Both the position numbers and the translations under genes were made by a program. From the NCBI GenBank assembly GCA_017479425.1, contig JAFVCD010000019.1, positions 53,718 through 117,717 of the forward strand: a stretch of DNA of 64,000 nucleotides. The letters run 5' to 3'. Source of the DNA: Oscillospiraceae bacterium (lineage in GTDB: Bacteria > Bacillota > Clostridia > Oscillospirales > Oscillospiraceae). Below are positions 34,399 to 43,204 of the stretch, piece by piece; the first letter of the stretch is position 1; the number at the start of each line of letters is the position of its first letter. The notes beneath the pieces are model-generated. The model did no database searches. It was not told the DNA's origin and saw only the letters and a program-made list of their open reading frames with translations.

Positions 34399-34626
34399 TG
34401 AAGCCCGCAGGAAATACCGGTCAGCGGTGACCGAAGGAGCAAAACTCTCAGGTAAAAGGGACTGCCGGCGGATGACACTCTGGAGAAGCCCGCTCTTCGC
34501 GGGTGCCGAAGGTGCAAGGCGGCGGAGCCGCTAATCTCTCAGGCAAAAGGACAGAGCCGGTTTTCCTTTCTATCGGTCTATATTCGTCTTTTTGGGGAGC
34601 TGTGCCTTTGGCGGCTCCCATTTTTA
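34399..34626 (+). ncRNA. Tandem glycine riboswitch with terminator expression platform
   Basis: Aptamer 1 (about 34399-34470) carries GACCGAAGGAGCAAAACUCU-type sequence and CUCAGGUAAAAGGGAC. Aptamer 2 (about 34472-34560) carries GUGCCGAAGGUGCAAGG, a GC hairpin and UCUCUCAGG-like sequence ending CAAAAGGACAGAG. Both are the hallmark blocks of the glycine class, joined by a very short linker. A terminator GGGAGC...GCUCCC (34595-34600 / 34614-34619) followed by AUUUUU precedes the ribosome binding site. Glycine binding is expected to control read-through into the AGCS symporter. The direction of control cannot be settled without folding. Confidence 0.93.
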
Positions 34627-34644
34627 TACAAAGGGATGGTAAGT

Positions 34645-36153
34645 ATGACCGACTTTGCAAAAATTATAGCCGATATCAATAACGCGGTAAACTCCTTCGT
34701 ATGGGGCGTTCCGGCGCTCGTTCTGCTCATCGGCACCGGCGTTCTGATGACGGTGCTGACGAAATTTTTTCAGTTTACGCGCTTCGGACATATGTGGAAA
34801 ACCACCATCGGCGCGCTATTTAAGAATAAGCACATCACAAAGAGCACCGACAAGCAGAGCATTTCGCAGTTTCAGGCGCTCTGTACCGCCCTCTCCGCGA
34901 CCATCGGCACAGGCAACATCGCCGGCGTTGCCTACGCGATAACTATGGGCGGTCCCGGCTCTATCTTCTGGATGTGGATAGCCGCAATCGTGGGAATGAT
35001 GACCAACTACTCCGAGAACGTACTCGGTATATACTTCCGCAGGCGCAACGAAAAGGGCGAATGGTCAGGCGGCGCGATGTACTACCTGCGCGACGGCGTC
35101 GGCAGTATGAAATACGGCAAGGCCGCAGGTCCCGTCCTTGCGGTGCTGTTTTCCGTATTTGCGACGTTTGCCTCCTTCGGCATCGGCAATATGGGTCAGT
35201 TCGTCTCCATCTCCGAGAGCATTACTACCCTCGTCCCCTCCGTTCCCTCCGGAACTCTCGCGCTTATAGTCGGCGCGGTCGTGCTCGTCTTTGCCGCGCT
35301 CGTCATTATCGGCGGACTTAAGCGCATTGCGACCACGAACGAGCGCATCGTACCGTTCATGGCGCTCTTTTACATTCTCGGCTCCATAATTATCATCATT
35401 ATGAACTACAGGAACATACTTCCCGCCTTCGGCGCAATCTTCGCCGGAGCGTTCAACTTCAAGGCGGCGGCAGGCGGAGTCGGCGGCGCTGTTATCGCGC
35501 AGGCGATGACCTGGGGCTTCAAGCGCGGCGTATTCTCCAACGAGGCCGGTCTCGGCTCCTCTGTTATGGTGCACTCCGCGTCAAACGTCAAGGAGCCGGT
35601 GGTGCAGGGTCTGTGGGGCATTTTCGAGGTATTTGCCGATACCATTCTCGTCTGCACCTGCACGGCGCTCGTAATTCTCACCAGCGGCGTTGTGGATATG
35701 ACGTCCGGCGCTTCCGTTTCCGGAGTTACGAAGCTCGGACTTGCGACCGAGGCGTTTACCAAGGCCTTCGGCCCCTTCGGCGGCATTTTCATCGCCGTAG
35801 CCGTATGCCTCTTCGCATTCACCACTATCCTCGGCTGGAGCTACTACGGCACGAAGTCCTGGGAATATCTCTTCGGCACGAAGTCGACAATAATTTACAA
35901 GGTGCTCTTCCTCGCGATGATAATGGTTTCCGCCACCATCGACGCCTCGCTCGCCATCGACATCTCCGACACGATGAACGGACTTATGGCGATACCGAAC
36001 CTTATAGGCGTTATAAGCCTCTCGTGGCTCGTTGTGAAGATAACGAAAAACTACACAGACCGCAAAATTACAGGCAAAAACCCGCACATTACACCGATGT
36101 ACTCGCATTTTGACGACATTCAGAAGGAAATGGAAAAGCGAAAGGATCAGTAA
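34645..36153 (+). CDS. Sodium:alanine/glycine symporter (AGCS family)
   Basis: A 502-residue protein with about 11 membrane segments. AGCS signatures are LSATIGTGNIAGVAYAITMGG near the N-terminus, WMWIAAIVGMMTNYSENVLG and KRGVFSNEAGLGSSVMVHSA. It imports small neutral amino acids with Na+. The glycine riboswitch directly upstream argues that glycine is the physiological substrate. ATG at 34645 is preferred, with AAAGGG 9 bases ahead; an ATG at 34636 abuts that site and is too close. An alcohol dehydrogenase gene begins 3 bases after its stop. Confidence 0.95.
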   Translation: MTDFAKIIADINNAVNSFVWGVPALVLLIGTGVLMTVLTKFFQFTRFGHMWKTTIGALFKNKHITKSTDKQSISQFQALCTALSATIGTGNIAGVAYAITMGGPGSIFWMWIAAIVGMMTNYSENVLGIYFRRRNEKGEWSGGAMYYLRDGVGSMKYGKAAGPVLAVLFSVFATFASFGIGNMGQFVSISESITTLVPSVPSGTLALIVGAVVLVFAALVIIGGLKRIATTNERIVPFMALFYILGSIIIIIMNYRNILPAFGAIFAGAFNFKAAAGGVGGAVIAQAMTWGFKRGVFSNEAGLGSSVMVHSASNVKEPVVQGLWGIFEVFADTILVCTCTALVILTSGVVDMTSGASVSGVTKLGLATEAFTKAFGPFGGIFIAVAVCLFAFTTILGWSYYGTKSWEYLFGTKSTIIYKVLFLAMIMVSATIDASLAIDISDTMNGLMAIPNLIGVISLSWLVVKITKNYTDRKITGKNPHITPMYSHFDDIQKEMEKRKDQ

Positions 36154-36156
36154 TTT

Positions 36157-37311
36157 ATGAATAACTTTAATTACTATGTTCCCACGAAAATCTGGTTCGG
36201 CAAGGGTCAGATAAGCCACCTCACGGAGCTTTCTGAGAGTGGAAAGCGCGTGCTTCTCGTCTACGGCGGCGGCAGCATCAAAAAGCTCGGAATTTACGAT
36301 GAGGCGACGGCTATCCTGAAGGGCGCGGGGCTCGAGGTTTTTGAGCTTTGCGGCGTTGAGCCGAACCCGCGCGTGGAGAAGGCGCGCGAGGGCATTGAGA
36401 TCTGCCGCGCGAACGATATTGATATGCTCCTCACCATCGGCGGAGGCAGCGTTATTGACACCGCAAAGTCAATCGCCGCCGGCGTGTGCTATGACGGCGA
36501 CGTGTGGGACCTGATTGAGGATTCATCGAAAATCAAGGCGGCAAAGCCCGTCTACACCGTACTTACTCTCTCAGCTACCGGCTCTGAGATGAACAAAAAC
36601 GCGGTTCTCAGTGATTTGAGCCGCGGCAAAAAGGCTTCGATGTCCTCCGATCTTCTCAAGCCGCGTATGTCCATCTGCGACCCGACGTACACGTTTACTG
36701 TATCGCGCCGTCAGACGGCGGCCGGTACGGCGGATATGATCAGCCACACCTTTGAAAACTACTTCTCCCCCATCCGCGACAGCTACCTATCCTCCCGTTT
36801 CTCCGAGGCATTGCTCAGAACCTGCATCAAATACGGTCCGATCGCCCTCGCTGAGCCCGACAATTACGAGGCTCGCGCAAATCTTATGTGGGCTTCGACC
36901 AATGCTATAAACGGCATCGCAAAGGTGGGCGCCGAGGTCGGCTGGTGCTGTCATCCTATTGAGCACGAGCTCAGCGCCTACTACGACGTTACGCACGGCG
37001 AGGGACTTGCTATAATAATCCCGCGCTGGATGCGGCACATTCTCTCCGAGGCGACCGCTTGGAAGTTTGCCGAGTACGGCAGAAACGTCTGGGAGCTGGA
37101 GGGCGGCGATATGGAGGTCGCTGAGGCGGCGATAGCAAAGACCGAGGAGTTTTTCTTCGATGTTCTTGGTCTGCCCCGCACGTTAGGCGAGGTCGGTATA
37201 GATGATAAAAAAATCGACCTTATGGCGTCAAATGCCGCACCTTCGCTCAAAAACGCCTTTGTTCCGCTCGACAAGGACGATGTTGCGGCGATTCTGCGAG
37301 CTTGTCTGTAA
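36157..37311 (+). CDS. Iron-containing alcohol dehydrogenase (BdhA/YqhD-like)
   Basis: A 384-residue group III dehydrogenase that reduces aldehydes to alcohols with NAD(P)H. The cofactor loop is TIGGGSVIDTAKSIAAG, preceded by LLVYGGGSIKKLG. Metal ligands are in GTADMISHTFENYFS (Asp, His) and the later CCHPIEHELSAYYDVTHGEGLAI, where His residues complete the Fe/Zn site. Length is normal. It begins 3 bases after the AGCS stop and could be expressed from the glycine-controlled transcript. Physiological substrate unknown. Confidence 0.94.
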   Translation: MNNFNYYVPTKIWFGKGQISHLTELSESGKRVLLVYGGGSIKKLGIYDEATAILKGAGLEVFELCGVEPNPRVEKAREGIEICRANDIDMLLTIGGGSVIDTAKSIAAGVCYDGDVWDLIEDSSKIKAAKPVYTVLTLSATGSEMNKNAVLSDLSRGKKASMSSDLLKPRMSICDPTYTFTVSRRQTAAGTADMISHTFENYFSPIRDSYLSSRFSEALLRTCIKYGPIALAEPDNYEARANLMWASTNAINGIAKVGAEVGWCCHPIEHELSAYYDVTHGEGLAIIIPRWMRHILSEATAWKFAEYGRNVWELEGGDMEVAEAAIAKTEEFFFDVLGLPRTLGEVGIDDKKIDLMASNAAPSLKNAFVPLDKDDVAAILRACL

Positions 37312-37317
37312 TTGCAG

Positions 37318-37645
37318 TGACAAAGCGTTTGAGCGGCTGCGAAGAGCTATGGCACTTATCTTCACAGATGAGGAAATACTCGCAGAAACCCTTTTATATG
37401 CGGACGAAATCAAGGATGCGCCAAAGGAGCCGGCTCATCCGAAGGTCACAGGCGCTGAGCTGAAAATGGCAAAAACGCTTATTGATGCAATGGTGCAGGA
37501 CTTCAAGCCGGAGGATTACAAGGATGAGTACCCCAAGCGCCTTTGGGATATCATTAACGCCAAAATCCAGGGTAAGGAAATGACCGTTCCTCAGGAGAGC
37601 GAGGTTACGGTAATTGACGGCGAGCCTGCACCGTTCAATATATGA
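37318..37645 (+). pseudogene. ku: Remnant of a bacterial Ku gene (C-terminal part)
   Basis: The frame KAFERLRRAM ... ALIFTDEEILAETLLYADE followed by IKDAPKEPAHP and GAELKMAKTLIDAMVQDF matches the end of bacterial Ku, the DNA-end-binding protein of non-homologous end joining. The N-terminal ~150 residues of the DNA-binding ring are missing. The join between LRRAM and ALIF looks like an internal deletion, since Ku normally has ~25 residues there. The best remaining start is an ATG at 37349 with no good ribosome binding site. No ligD is nearby. A short expressed peptide is possible but it could not form the Ku ring. Confidence 0.8.
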
Positions 37646-37703
37646 TGAAAACTGATAAAGGCGGCATGCGCCAACCAGTTTTTAAAGGACTGAGAAATGA
37701 TAA

Positions 37704-37742
37704 ATAGCAGGCGACATTCATATTAAAACTGCCGCCTGCTAT
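37704..37742. terminator. Probable terminator between the ku remnant and the glycan island
   Basis: ATAGCAGGCG (37704-37713) is perfectly complementary to CGCCTGCTAT (37733-37742) with a 19-base loop. The T-run is weak on both strands. Confidence 0.5.
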
Positions 37743-37752
37743 ATATAGGTTC

Positions 37753-38700
37753 TTAAAAATTAATTCGTTTCTCCTCGATAACAAGAGGTCGCTTCATAAC
37801 TCTTGTATTAATGCTCATTATATATTCTCCGAGAAATCCAAGCATCGCAAGCTGTACGCCGCCCATAAAGAAAATTGCTATCATCATAGGCGCATAGCCC
37901 GCAGTAAAACTATCCCAGAGAACGAGCTTAGCAGCGAGGTAGATAATTCCGACAACAAATGCAAGCAATGCTATTCCAAATCCCGCAAAGGTAGCAATTC
38001 TCATACCGGCCTTTGTGTAGCTTGTGAAGCTAAGCATCGCGGCATCATATAACGTATAGAAGTTGTTATGGGTTTTCCCTGCTCTGCGCTTTGGCTGCTC
38101 ATACTCGATTTCACAGCGCTCGGGGCCAAGCTCTGCAACAATGCCGCGGATAAAGGGCGTCGGATCATCGAGTTCGCGGAGTACATCAATAAAGCTTCTA
38201 TCGTAAAGGCCAAATCCCGTGAACTGTTCTATCATCTCAACGCTGCTCATTTTCCTGATGAGCTTATAGTAGCAGCCACGGAGAAAATACATAATCGGAT
38301 TTTCTCTGCTTCTGGTCTTTTTGCCGATAACAATCTTATAGCCCTTTTCCCACGCTTCGATAAATTTCGGAATCAGCTCCACCGGATCCTGAAAGTCTGC
38401 ACAGATAGTTATGGTGCAATCACCGGAGGTGTGTATCATACCGTAGTACGGGCTATTAAACTGCCCGAAATTTTTGCTGTTGAAGATTGCCTTTACATTT
38501 TTATCCTCAGAGCATATCTCTTCAATGATCTCGCGTGTTCTGTCCTGGCTCTTATTGTCTATAAAAAGAATTTCATAGTCATAGCTCGGGCAGCTTTTTT
38601 TCAGCTCGTCCCTTACGGCCTCATATATCGGTCTTGCATTCTCCTCCTCATTGTAGCAGGGAATCATGACCGATATTGTTTTCTTCTGAGTTTCGCTCAC
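37753..38700 (-). CDS. Polyprenyl-phosphate glycosyltransferase, GtrB/CsbB/DPM1-like
   Basis: A 315-residue GT2 protein. A catalytic domain (~1-225: ISVMIPCYNEEENARPIYEA, FIDNKSQDRT, CADFQDPVELIPKFI) is followed by two membrane segments (~235-265 and ~272-300). This layout belongs to enzymes that load a single sugar onto undecaprenyl phosphate at the inner membrane face. Such enzymes (GtrB, CsbB) work with a GT-C protein that uses the sugar outside; a YfhO-type GT-C is encoded at 46386-49307. It is the last gene of the cluster and overlaps the SDR gene by 4 bases. Confidence 0.9.
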   Translation of the reverse strand: MSETQKKTISVMIPCYNEEENARPIYEAVRDELKKSCPSYDYEILFIDNKSQDRTREIIEEICSEDKNVKAIFNSKNFGQFNSPYYGMIHTSGDCTITICADFQDPVELIPKFIEAWEKGYKIVIGKKTRSRENPIMYFLRGCYYKLIRKMSSVEMIEQFTGFGLYDRSFIDVLRELDDPTPFIRGIVAELGPERCEIEYEQPKRRAGKTHNNFYTLYDAAMLSFTSYTKAGMRIATFAGFGIALLAFVVGIIYLAAKLVLWDSFTAGYAPMMIAIFFMGGVQLAMLGFLGEYIMSINTRVMKRPLVIEEKRINF

Positions 38701-39623
38701 TTTACTTCATTCCTAACCCATTCGATAGTTTTTTTGATACCGTCGCAAAATTGCGTTTCCGGCTTGAAACCGGTATCTTCATATAATTGCGATATATCCG
38801 CTTCAAGATGCATGACCTGGTTTGGCGCATATTCTATTTTACCGAAGCCAAGCTTCAGCGCCGGATCGATCGTATCTCTCAGTATCTCGATATACTCTCT
38901 CAGCGGAAGCGCTCTGCCCGAGCCGAGAGGATAGACAGAACCGCACTTTCCTCTCCTTGCCGCAAGCAAAAGCGCCTTTGCCGCATCTTCGGAATACAGA
39001 TAGTCCCATTTTTGCTCTCCGGGAGTAAGCTTCGGCACTTCACCGCTCAAGAGCTTTCTTATTGTGCCGCTTATCATAGTCATCGGCCCGTCATGCGGGC
39101 CGTAGACAGAAAGAATTCTTACCCAGATATGATCTACTCCATTTTTTCCGCACTCAATCCGTGTCATAGAACCGGCGCAAAGCTTTGCGATACCGTAGCC
39201 GTTTTCCGGAAAGCAGGGCGTATCGGATTTAAGTTTTCCTTCTACTCTTCCGTACTCTGCCTGACTGCCCGCTCCTATAAATACCTTGCACCCGAGCTTT
39301 GCCGCCGCTTTAGCCGCCTCTACCGAGGCCCTGATATTCTCAGTCTGGCTCAGCATATCGTTCCTGCCATCGCCTATTGTATTTGCCCAGGCGAGGTGGA
39401 AAAAGGCGTCCGCCGAGGGTATCTTATCAGGCAAGGAAGAAATATTCTCCAAGTCACAGGATACTATGTTCAGCATTTCACTTTCCGGAATTGCGGTAAT
39501 TCTTGAGCTGTTCCGCCTTACAACAGCATAGACCTTTATTCCCTCGCTTATAAGAAGCCTGCATAGCGCAGTACCTATTGCGCCGGTCGGGCCTGTTATA
39601 ACAGCAGATTTTATCTCTCTCAT
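38697..39623 (-). CDS. NAD-dependent epimerase/reductase (SDR), YerF-like candidate
   Basis: A 308-residue extended SDR. The NAD(P) loop is VITGPTGAIGTALCRLL, a central Ser block is VFIGAGSQAEYG, and the catalytic YxxxK is YGIAK, followed by RILSVYGPHDGP. It starts 1 base after... the TPP-dependent gene's stop region and is translated with it. In yersiniose-type pathways a reductase (YerF) reduces the keto group of the two-carbon branch added by YerE. Position next to a YerE-like gene and the CDP-dideoxyhexose genes suggests that role. Other 4-keto reductase or epimerase roles are possible. Confidence 0.8.
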   Translation of the reverse strand: MREIKSAVITGPTGAIGTALCRLLISEGIKVYAVVRRNSSRITAIPESEMLNIVSCDLENISSLPDKIPSADAFFHLAWANTIGDGRNDMLSQTENIRASVEAAKAAAKLGCKVFIGAGSQAEYGRVEGKLKSDTPCFPENGYGIAKLCAGSMTRIECGKNGVDHIWVRILSVYGPHDGPMTMISGTIRKLLSGEVPKLTPGEQKWDYLYSEDAAKALLLAARRGKCGSVYPLGSGRALPLREYIEILRDTIDPALKLGFGKIEYAPNQVMHLEADISQLYEDTGFKPETQFCDGIKKTIEWVRNEVK

Positions 39624-41462
39624 CTATTCATCAACCGGCTTTATATAGAGGTTTTTGAGCACTTCCTCCCTCGGAAGGAACGGCGCAAGATCCTCAAGCG
39701 GAGGACTTACTATCGTCCCATCCGGCAGGCGCTTTGCGCTGCTCTTCGGCTCCCATACCTGAACAGTATCTGTGAATATCTCGCAGAAAACAAATCCCGG
39801 CTGTCTGAGCACCTCATCAACAACGCGCTTCATATCCTCATTGCTGCTGGCACAGTAGTAAGGGAATCCAAAGGCGTCGGCTATTTTTTTATACTCCGGG
39901 AAGCTCAGATCCCCGGATTCCGGGCCGATACCGACCTTGCAATGGTTAGAGAAAAGATTTGTCTGAGTTATGCGGATGGAATGATAGCCGTTATTATTTA
40001 TGAGGAAAAGCTTTATCGGAAGCTTGTTCGCAACTATTGTCTGCAATTCCTGAAGATTCATCATTATTGATCCGTCGCCCTCGAGGCATACGGTGTCTTT
40101 TCTGCCGCCGGCTATGCAAAGACCGATTGCCGCCGGCAGACCATAGCCCATGCTGGCGATAGCGCTGTTGATAATAAATCTTGTGCCCTTTTTTATAGTG
40201 TAGTTCTGATGACCTACAACACAGCAGGCTCCGTTTGATACGGCTGTCAGGCTGTTCTCCGGCAGACGGTCGCTTAGGTACTTTATAAAGGCATAGACAT
40301 TCGCCGTTGAGCCGTTTTCCTTCCACTGATCCGGACGGGTGGTGGGATAATCACGCTTCCAGGCTGAACAGATTTTTAGCCATTCCTCGCCTCTGAAGAG
40401 TTTTTCATCCTCCTCCGTGAGCTTGTTTACAGTAGTAAGAAAATCCTTCGCATCAGCCCATACCGGCATATCCACATGTATCGTTGGCTTTTTCAGCTCT
40501 GCCCTGTCTATATCCACCATTATGACCTCGGCCTCTCTCGCCCAGGTCTGGTAGTTGTAGCCTACCTGACGAATCGAAATGCGCGTTCCTATGGTCAGGA
40601 GCACATCTGAATTCTGAACAGCAAAGTTACCGGCTCTGTCACCCATATTTCCGCCGCGGCCGACATACAGCGGATGATCGTTTTCAATGAGGTCTACGCT
40701 GTTCCAATAGGTTACTACCGGAACATTCAGCCTCTCGATCGCCTTGCGGAATTCCTCATATCCCCCGGAGAGCCTGATGCCGCCGCCGGCGTAAATCACG
40801 GGACGCTTGGCATTTTTGAGCTTATTGAGGATAAGGTTTACCGTTTCCTCGCTGACTTTCGGCGGTAGCTTACTGTCATCCTCTTCGGGGTCATAGCATC
40901 TCAGGTCGTCCGTTTCGATTGTCATACCCTGATAATTGACGGGAATATCTATCCAGATAGGACCGGGTCTGCCGGTGGTCGCAAGATGCCAGCCCTTTTC
41001 AAGCGCATAGCGGATATCAAGGGGATCCTCTATCATTACGGCATATTTTGTCATTGGCTCAACTGACTTTACAATATCGTATTCCTGATCGCCAACGGCT
41101 CTGAGCGGAAGACCGTCCGTAAATCTCTCTGCGTATCTCGCTGTTGTGTCATATCGAACCTGACCGGAAATAACGAACATCGGGATAGAATCAAGCCAGC
41201 CTCCGACAACTCCGGTTATCGCGTTAGTACCGCCGGGGCCGGTTGTGACGCATACAGCCGCTATTTTATTCTCGAGTCGAGCATACGCCTCGGCTGCGAT
41301 GGCGCACGCCTGCTCGTGATGATTATATGTCACCTTCAGTCCTGCATTATGACCAAGCGCATCGTTAAGATGCATTGCTCCTCCGCCGACGACGGAGAAT
41401 ACATCGGTAACACCATGTGAAACAAGGAAGTCCGCAACATAATCCGCAAGTCTCAATTTCAT
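39624..41462 (-). CDS. TPP-dependent acetolactate-synthase-like enzyme, YerE-like candidate
   Basis: A 612-residue member of the TPP enzyme superfamily with N-terminal PYR, central and C-terminal PP domains. The activating Glu is in YNHHEQACAIAAEAYA. The TPP/Mg motif is CLEGDGSIMMNLQELQTI, with LINNNGYHSI completing it. Although it resembles IlvB, it is surrounded by sugar genes and has no IlvN partner. In yersiniose-type clusters YerE, an enzyme of this family, transfers a two-carbon unit from pyruvate to C4 of CDP-3,6-dideoxy-4-ketohexose. The presence of rfbF, G, H just upstream supports this reading. True acetolactate synthase is less likely but not excluded. Confidence 0.82.
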   Translation of the reverse strand: MKLRLADYVADFLVSHGVTDVFSVVGGGAMHLNDALGHNAGLKVTYNHHEQACAIAAEAYARLENKIAAVCVTTGPGGTNAITGVVGGWLDSIPMFVISGQVRYDTTARYAERFTDGLPLRAVGDQEYDIVKSVEPMTKYAVMIEDPLDIRYALEKGWHLATTGRPGPIWIDIPVNYQGMTIETDDLRCYDPEEDDSKLPPKVSEETVNLILNKLKNAKRPVIYAGGGIRLSGGYEEFRKAIERLNVPVVTYWNSVDLIENDHPLYVGRGGNMGDRAGNFAVQNSDVLLTIGTRISIRQVGYNYQTWAREAEVIMVDIDRAELKKPTIHVDMPVWADAKDFLTTVNKLTEEDEKLFRGEEWLKICSAWKRDYPTTRPDQWKENGSTANVYAFIKYLSDRLPENSLTAVSNGACCVVGHQNYTIKKGTRFIINSAIASMGYGLPAAIGLCIAGGRKDTVCLEGDGSIMMNLQELQTIVANKLPIKLFLINNNGYHSIRITQTNLFSNHCKVGIGPESGDLSFPEYKKIADAFGFPYYCASSNEDMKRVVDEVLRQPGFVFCEIFTDTVQVWEPKSSAKRLPDGTIVSPPLEDLAPFLPREEVLKNLYIKPVDE

Positions 41463-41614
41463 TTTGAATCCCTCACTTTTTAAGCATACTATAGATTAGT
41501 TTCTAATTAACTGGCTTTTTTTGGCAAATTATGATTATTCACAAAAAACAGCAGATGGTAAAACAGTTTTTCAGTAAGCACTTTATAAAGAAGCTTGTCA
41601 ATTTTGAAAATCAA

Positions 41615-41945
41615 TTAAGAATTGCATTCGGGCCCTATATGATCTTTCCACAGCGATCTATTCTTCCACTCATCATAGAGCAAGCGAGCCATTCCATCCC
41701 TTGCAGCGATATGCCTTTATTTCTTATATCGCTTTTTCTGTGTCAAGAAAAACTATGTTTCTCCCGTATTGCTCAGCGAGAGCTTTCATCTTTGAGATAT
41801 TGTTCTCAGATACCTGCATTCCTGCACAATATACCGTGATAACGTCCTGTGCTTTGTTGTTTTCAAAAAGCGAGGTCATAGAAATTCCGGTGTATGGAGC
41901 ATAGTTATCATCGCAAGCATATAGAATGTTAAGCATTACAATCAT
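41615..41945 (-). pseudogene. Degraded GT8-family glycosyltransferase fragment
   Basis: The frame 41945-41724 encodes 73 residues beginning LNILYACDDNYAPYTGISM, a clear GT8 (LgtC-like) N-terminus including TSLFENN and a later YGRNIVFLDTEKA, then stops. GT8 enzymes are about 250-330 residues. About 100 bases downstream, in another frame, a piece with LLYDEWKNRSLWKDHIGPE ends in a stop at 41615. It looks like a C-terminal remnant of a glycosyltransferase. The start overlaps the flippase stop by 4 bases, so the intact gene was once co-translated. The rest of the 480-base gap to 41462 shows no gene. Confidence 0.7.
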
Positions 41946-43168
41946 CTCTCTTCTGAGCTTTTGTGGCTGAGAGCGACTTTATAGCAAAGAGCAAAAACAC
42001 CAATGAACCTGATACCATTTGTAATAAGAATACCAATCGCAAAGCCGGCAACACCTTGCAGTATCGTCAGAGGAATACACAGAGCGCAGAACAAAACTGC
42101 ATAGATTACATTGATTGTAAACTGATACCGCATATTCGCATATCTTAAAAGCACCGAGCTCAGTATCAGACTGCCGATAAAGAACAAAATCAGAGCCATA
42201 TTACCTATAACGAAGTAAGTGCTTGCGGCCGCAAAATCATCGGGATAAAGAAACGGAAGTATTATGTGCGACGCCAGAGTACACGCCGCCGTCGCCAACG
42301 CGACGAATACTACGGATATTGCAGTCACAATATTTGTAACCTTCAGCGAAAGCTCACCTTTATATTTGACAAGGTACCCGATAATTACCCCGCTCAGCGG
42401 TACCGTTATAAATGACATTGTTTTTCCAAAAAGCGACGCTATATAGAACGTTGTGACAGCCTCGCCGTTAATCAGAAGCTTGAGTAAAAATCTGTCGCCG
42501 TTGAATATCAGCTGAGATAATAGATTGCCTCCCGATAACGCCAGCACATAGCGAAGCGCTGTCCTAAACTCGCCGGATACAGGCTCTTTATCCTTCCGCA
42601 GCAGAATTCCGCTGTATAAAATCGGAATAAAGCACGCCGCCTCGCCTATTAGTAGAGCAAAAGCCCACTGTCCCGTTGCGCGCAGAAGCGGAATTCCGAT
42701 AAGATAGCCAACGCTGATAAAAAGATAGAAGATAAATCCGCTCTTGAAATCAAGTCGCAGCTTATGATCAGCGTCAAGATAATATCTCCAGGTAGTAGCT
42801 ACCGAGAGCAGCAGCACAAGAGAGAGCTCTGCAGCTTCTAACAATGTAATACCAAGCAGATTGAAAAAAAGTATTACCACACATATAAGCACCGAGCCTG
42901 CCAGCATGATTATGTTATATGGGCGATTGTTAGTTCTCCCCTCTGCGCTGTCACGAAATCTTGCCCCGTTGCAGCTCGATCCTATCGCCGTTGCCGCAGT
43001 ATTGATTATCGACATTATGAAGAGCATTTCACCGTATTTTTCGCTTCCGAGCTGTGCATTTACGGCAGGATATATGAGCAGTTGCGTAACACCGTTCATA
43101 ATTACGAGGCCGAGTGCACTAAGTATCGTATCGGTAAAAAAGCTTTTGACTTTCGTTGGTATTTGCAG
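41942..43168 (-). CDS. Wzx/MATE-type polysaccharide flippase
   Basis: A membrane protein of 385-408 residues with 11-12 hydrophobic segments and the polysaccharide transporter pattern (NAQLGSEKYGEMLFIMSI, LSGGNLLSQLIFNGDRFLL, FGKTMSFITVPLSGVI). It flips undecaprenyl-linked units across the membrane. The first conventional ATG is at 43099, inside the first membrane segment and without a ribosome binding site. The frame stays open with family-like sequence (VKSFFTDTILSALGLVI) to 43174. AGAGGTG lies 7 bases before a CTG at 43168, which I take as a possible rare start. If CTG is not used, the N-terminus is shortened to 43099. Confidence 0.82.
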   Translation of the reverse strand: MQIPTKVKSFFTDTILSALGLVIMNGVTQLLIYPAVNAQLGSEKYGEMLFIMSIINTAATAIGSSCNGARFRDSAEGRTNNRPYNIIMLAGSVLICVVILFFNLLGITLLEAAELSLVLLLSVATTWRYYLDADHKLRLDFKSGFIFYLFISVGYLIGIPLLRATGQWAFALLIGEAACFIPILYSGILLRKDKEPVSGEFRTALRYVLALSGGNLLSQLIFNGDRFLLKLLINGEAVTTFYIASLFGKTMSFITVPLSGVIIGYLVKYKGELSLKVTNIVTAISVVFVALATAACTLASHIILPFLYPDDFAAASTYFVIGNMALILFFIGSLILSSVLLRYANMRYQFTINVIYAVLFCALCIPLTILQGVAGFAIGILITNGIRFIGVFALCYKVALSHKSSEER

Positions 43169-43204
43169 TTTAATTCACCTCTATTCGACTCTCAAGAATT
43201 AAAC

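Noticed and set aside
39624-41462. Genuine acetolactate synthase (ilvB) for branched-chain amino acids
   Set aside because: No ilvN or other ilv/leu genes nearby and the operon is entirely sugar-related. It is kept only as a less likely alternative.
41531-41904. Plus-strand frames in the gap between the flippase and the TPP enzyme
   Set aside because: No ribosome binding site and no motif; they run antisense to the GT8 remnant.
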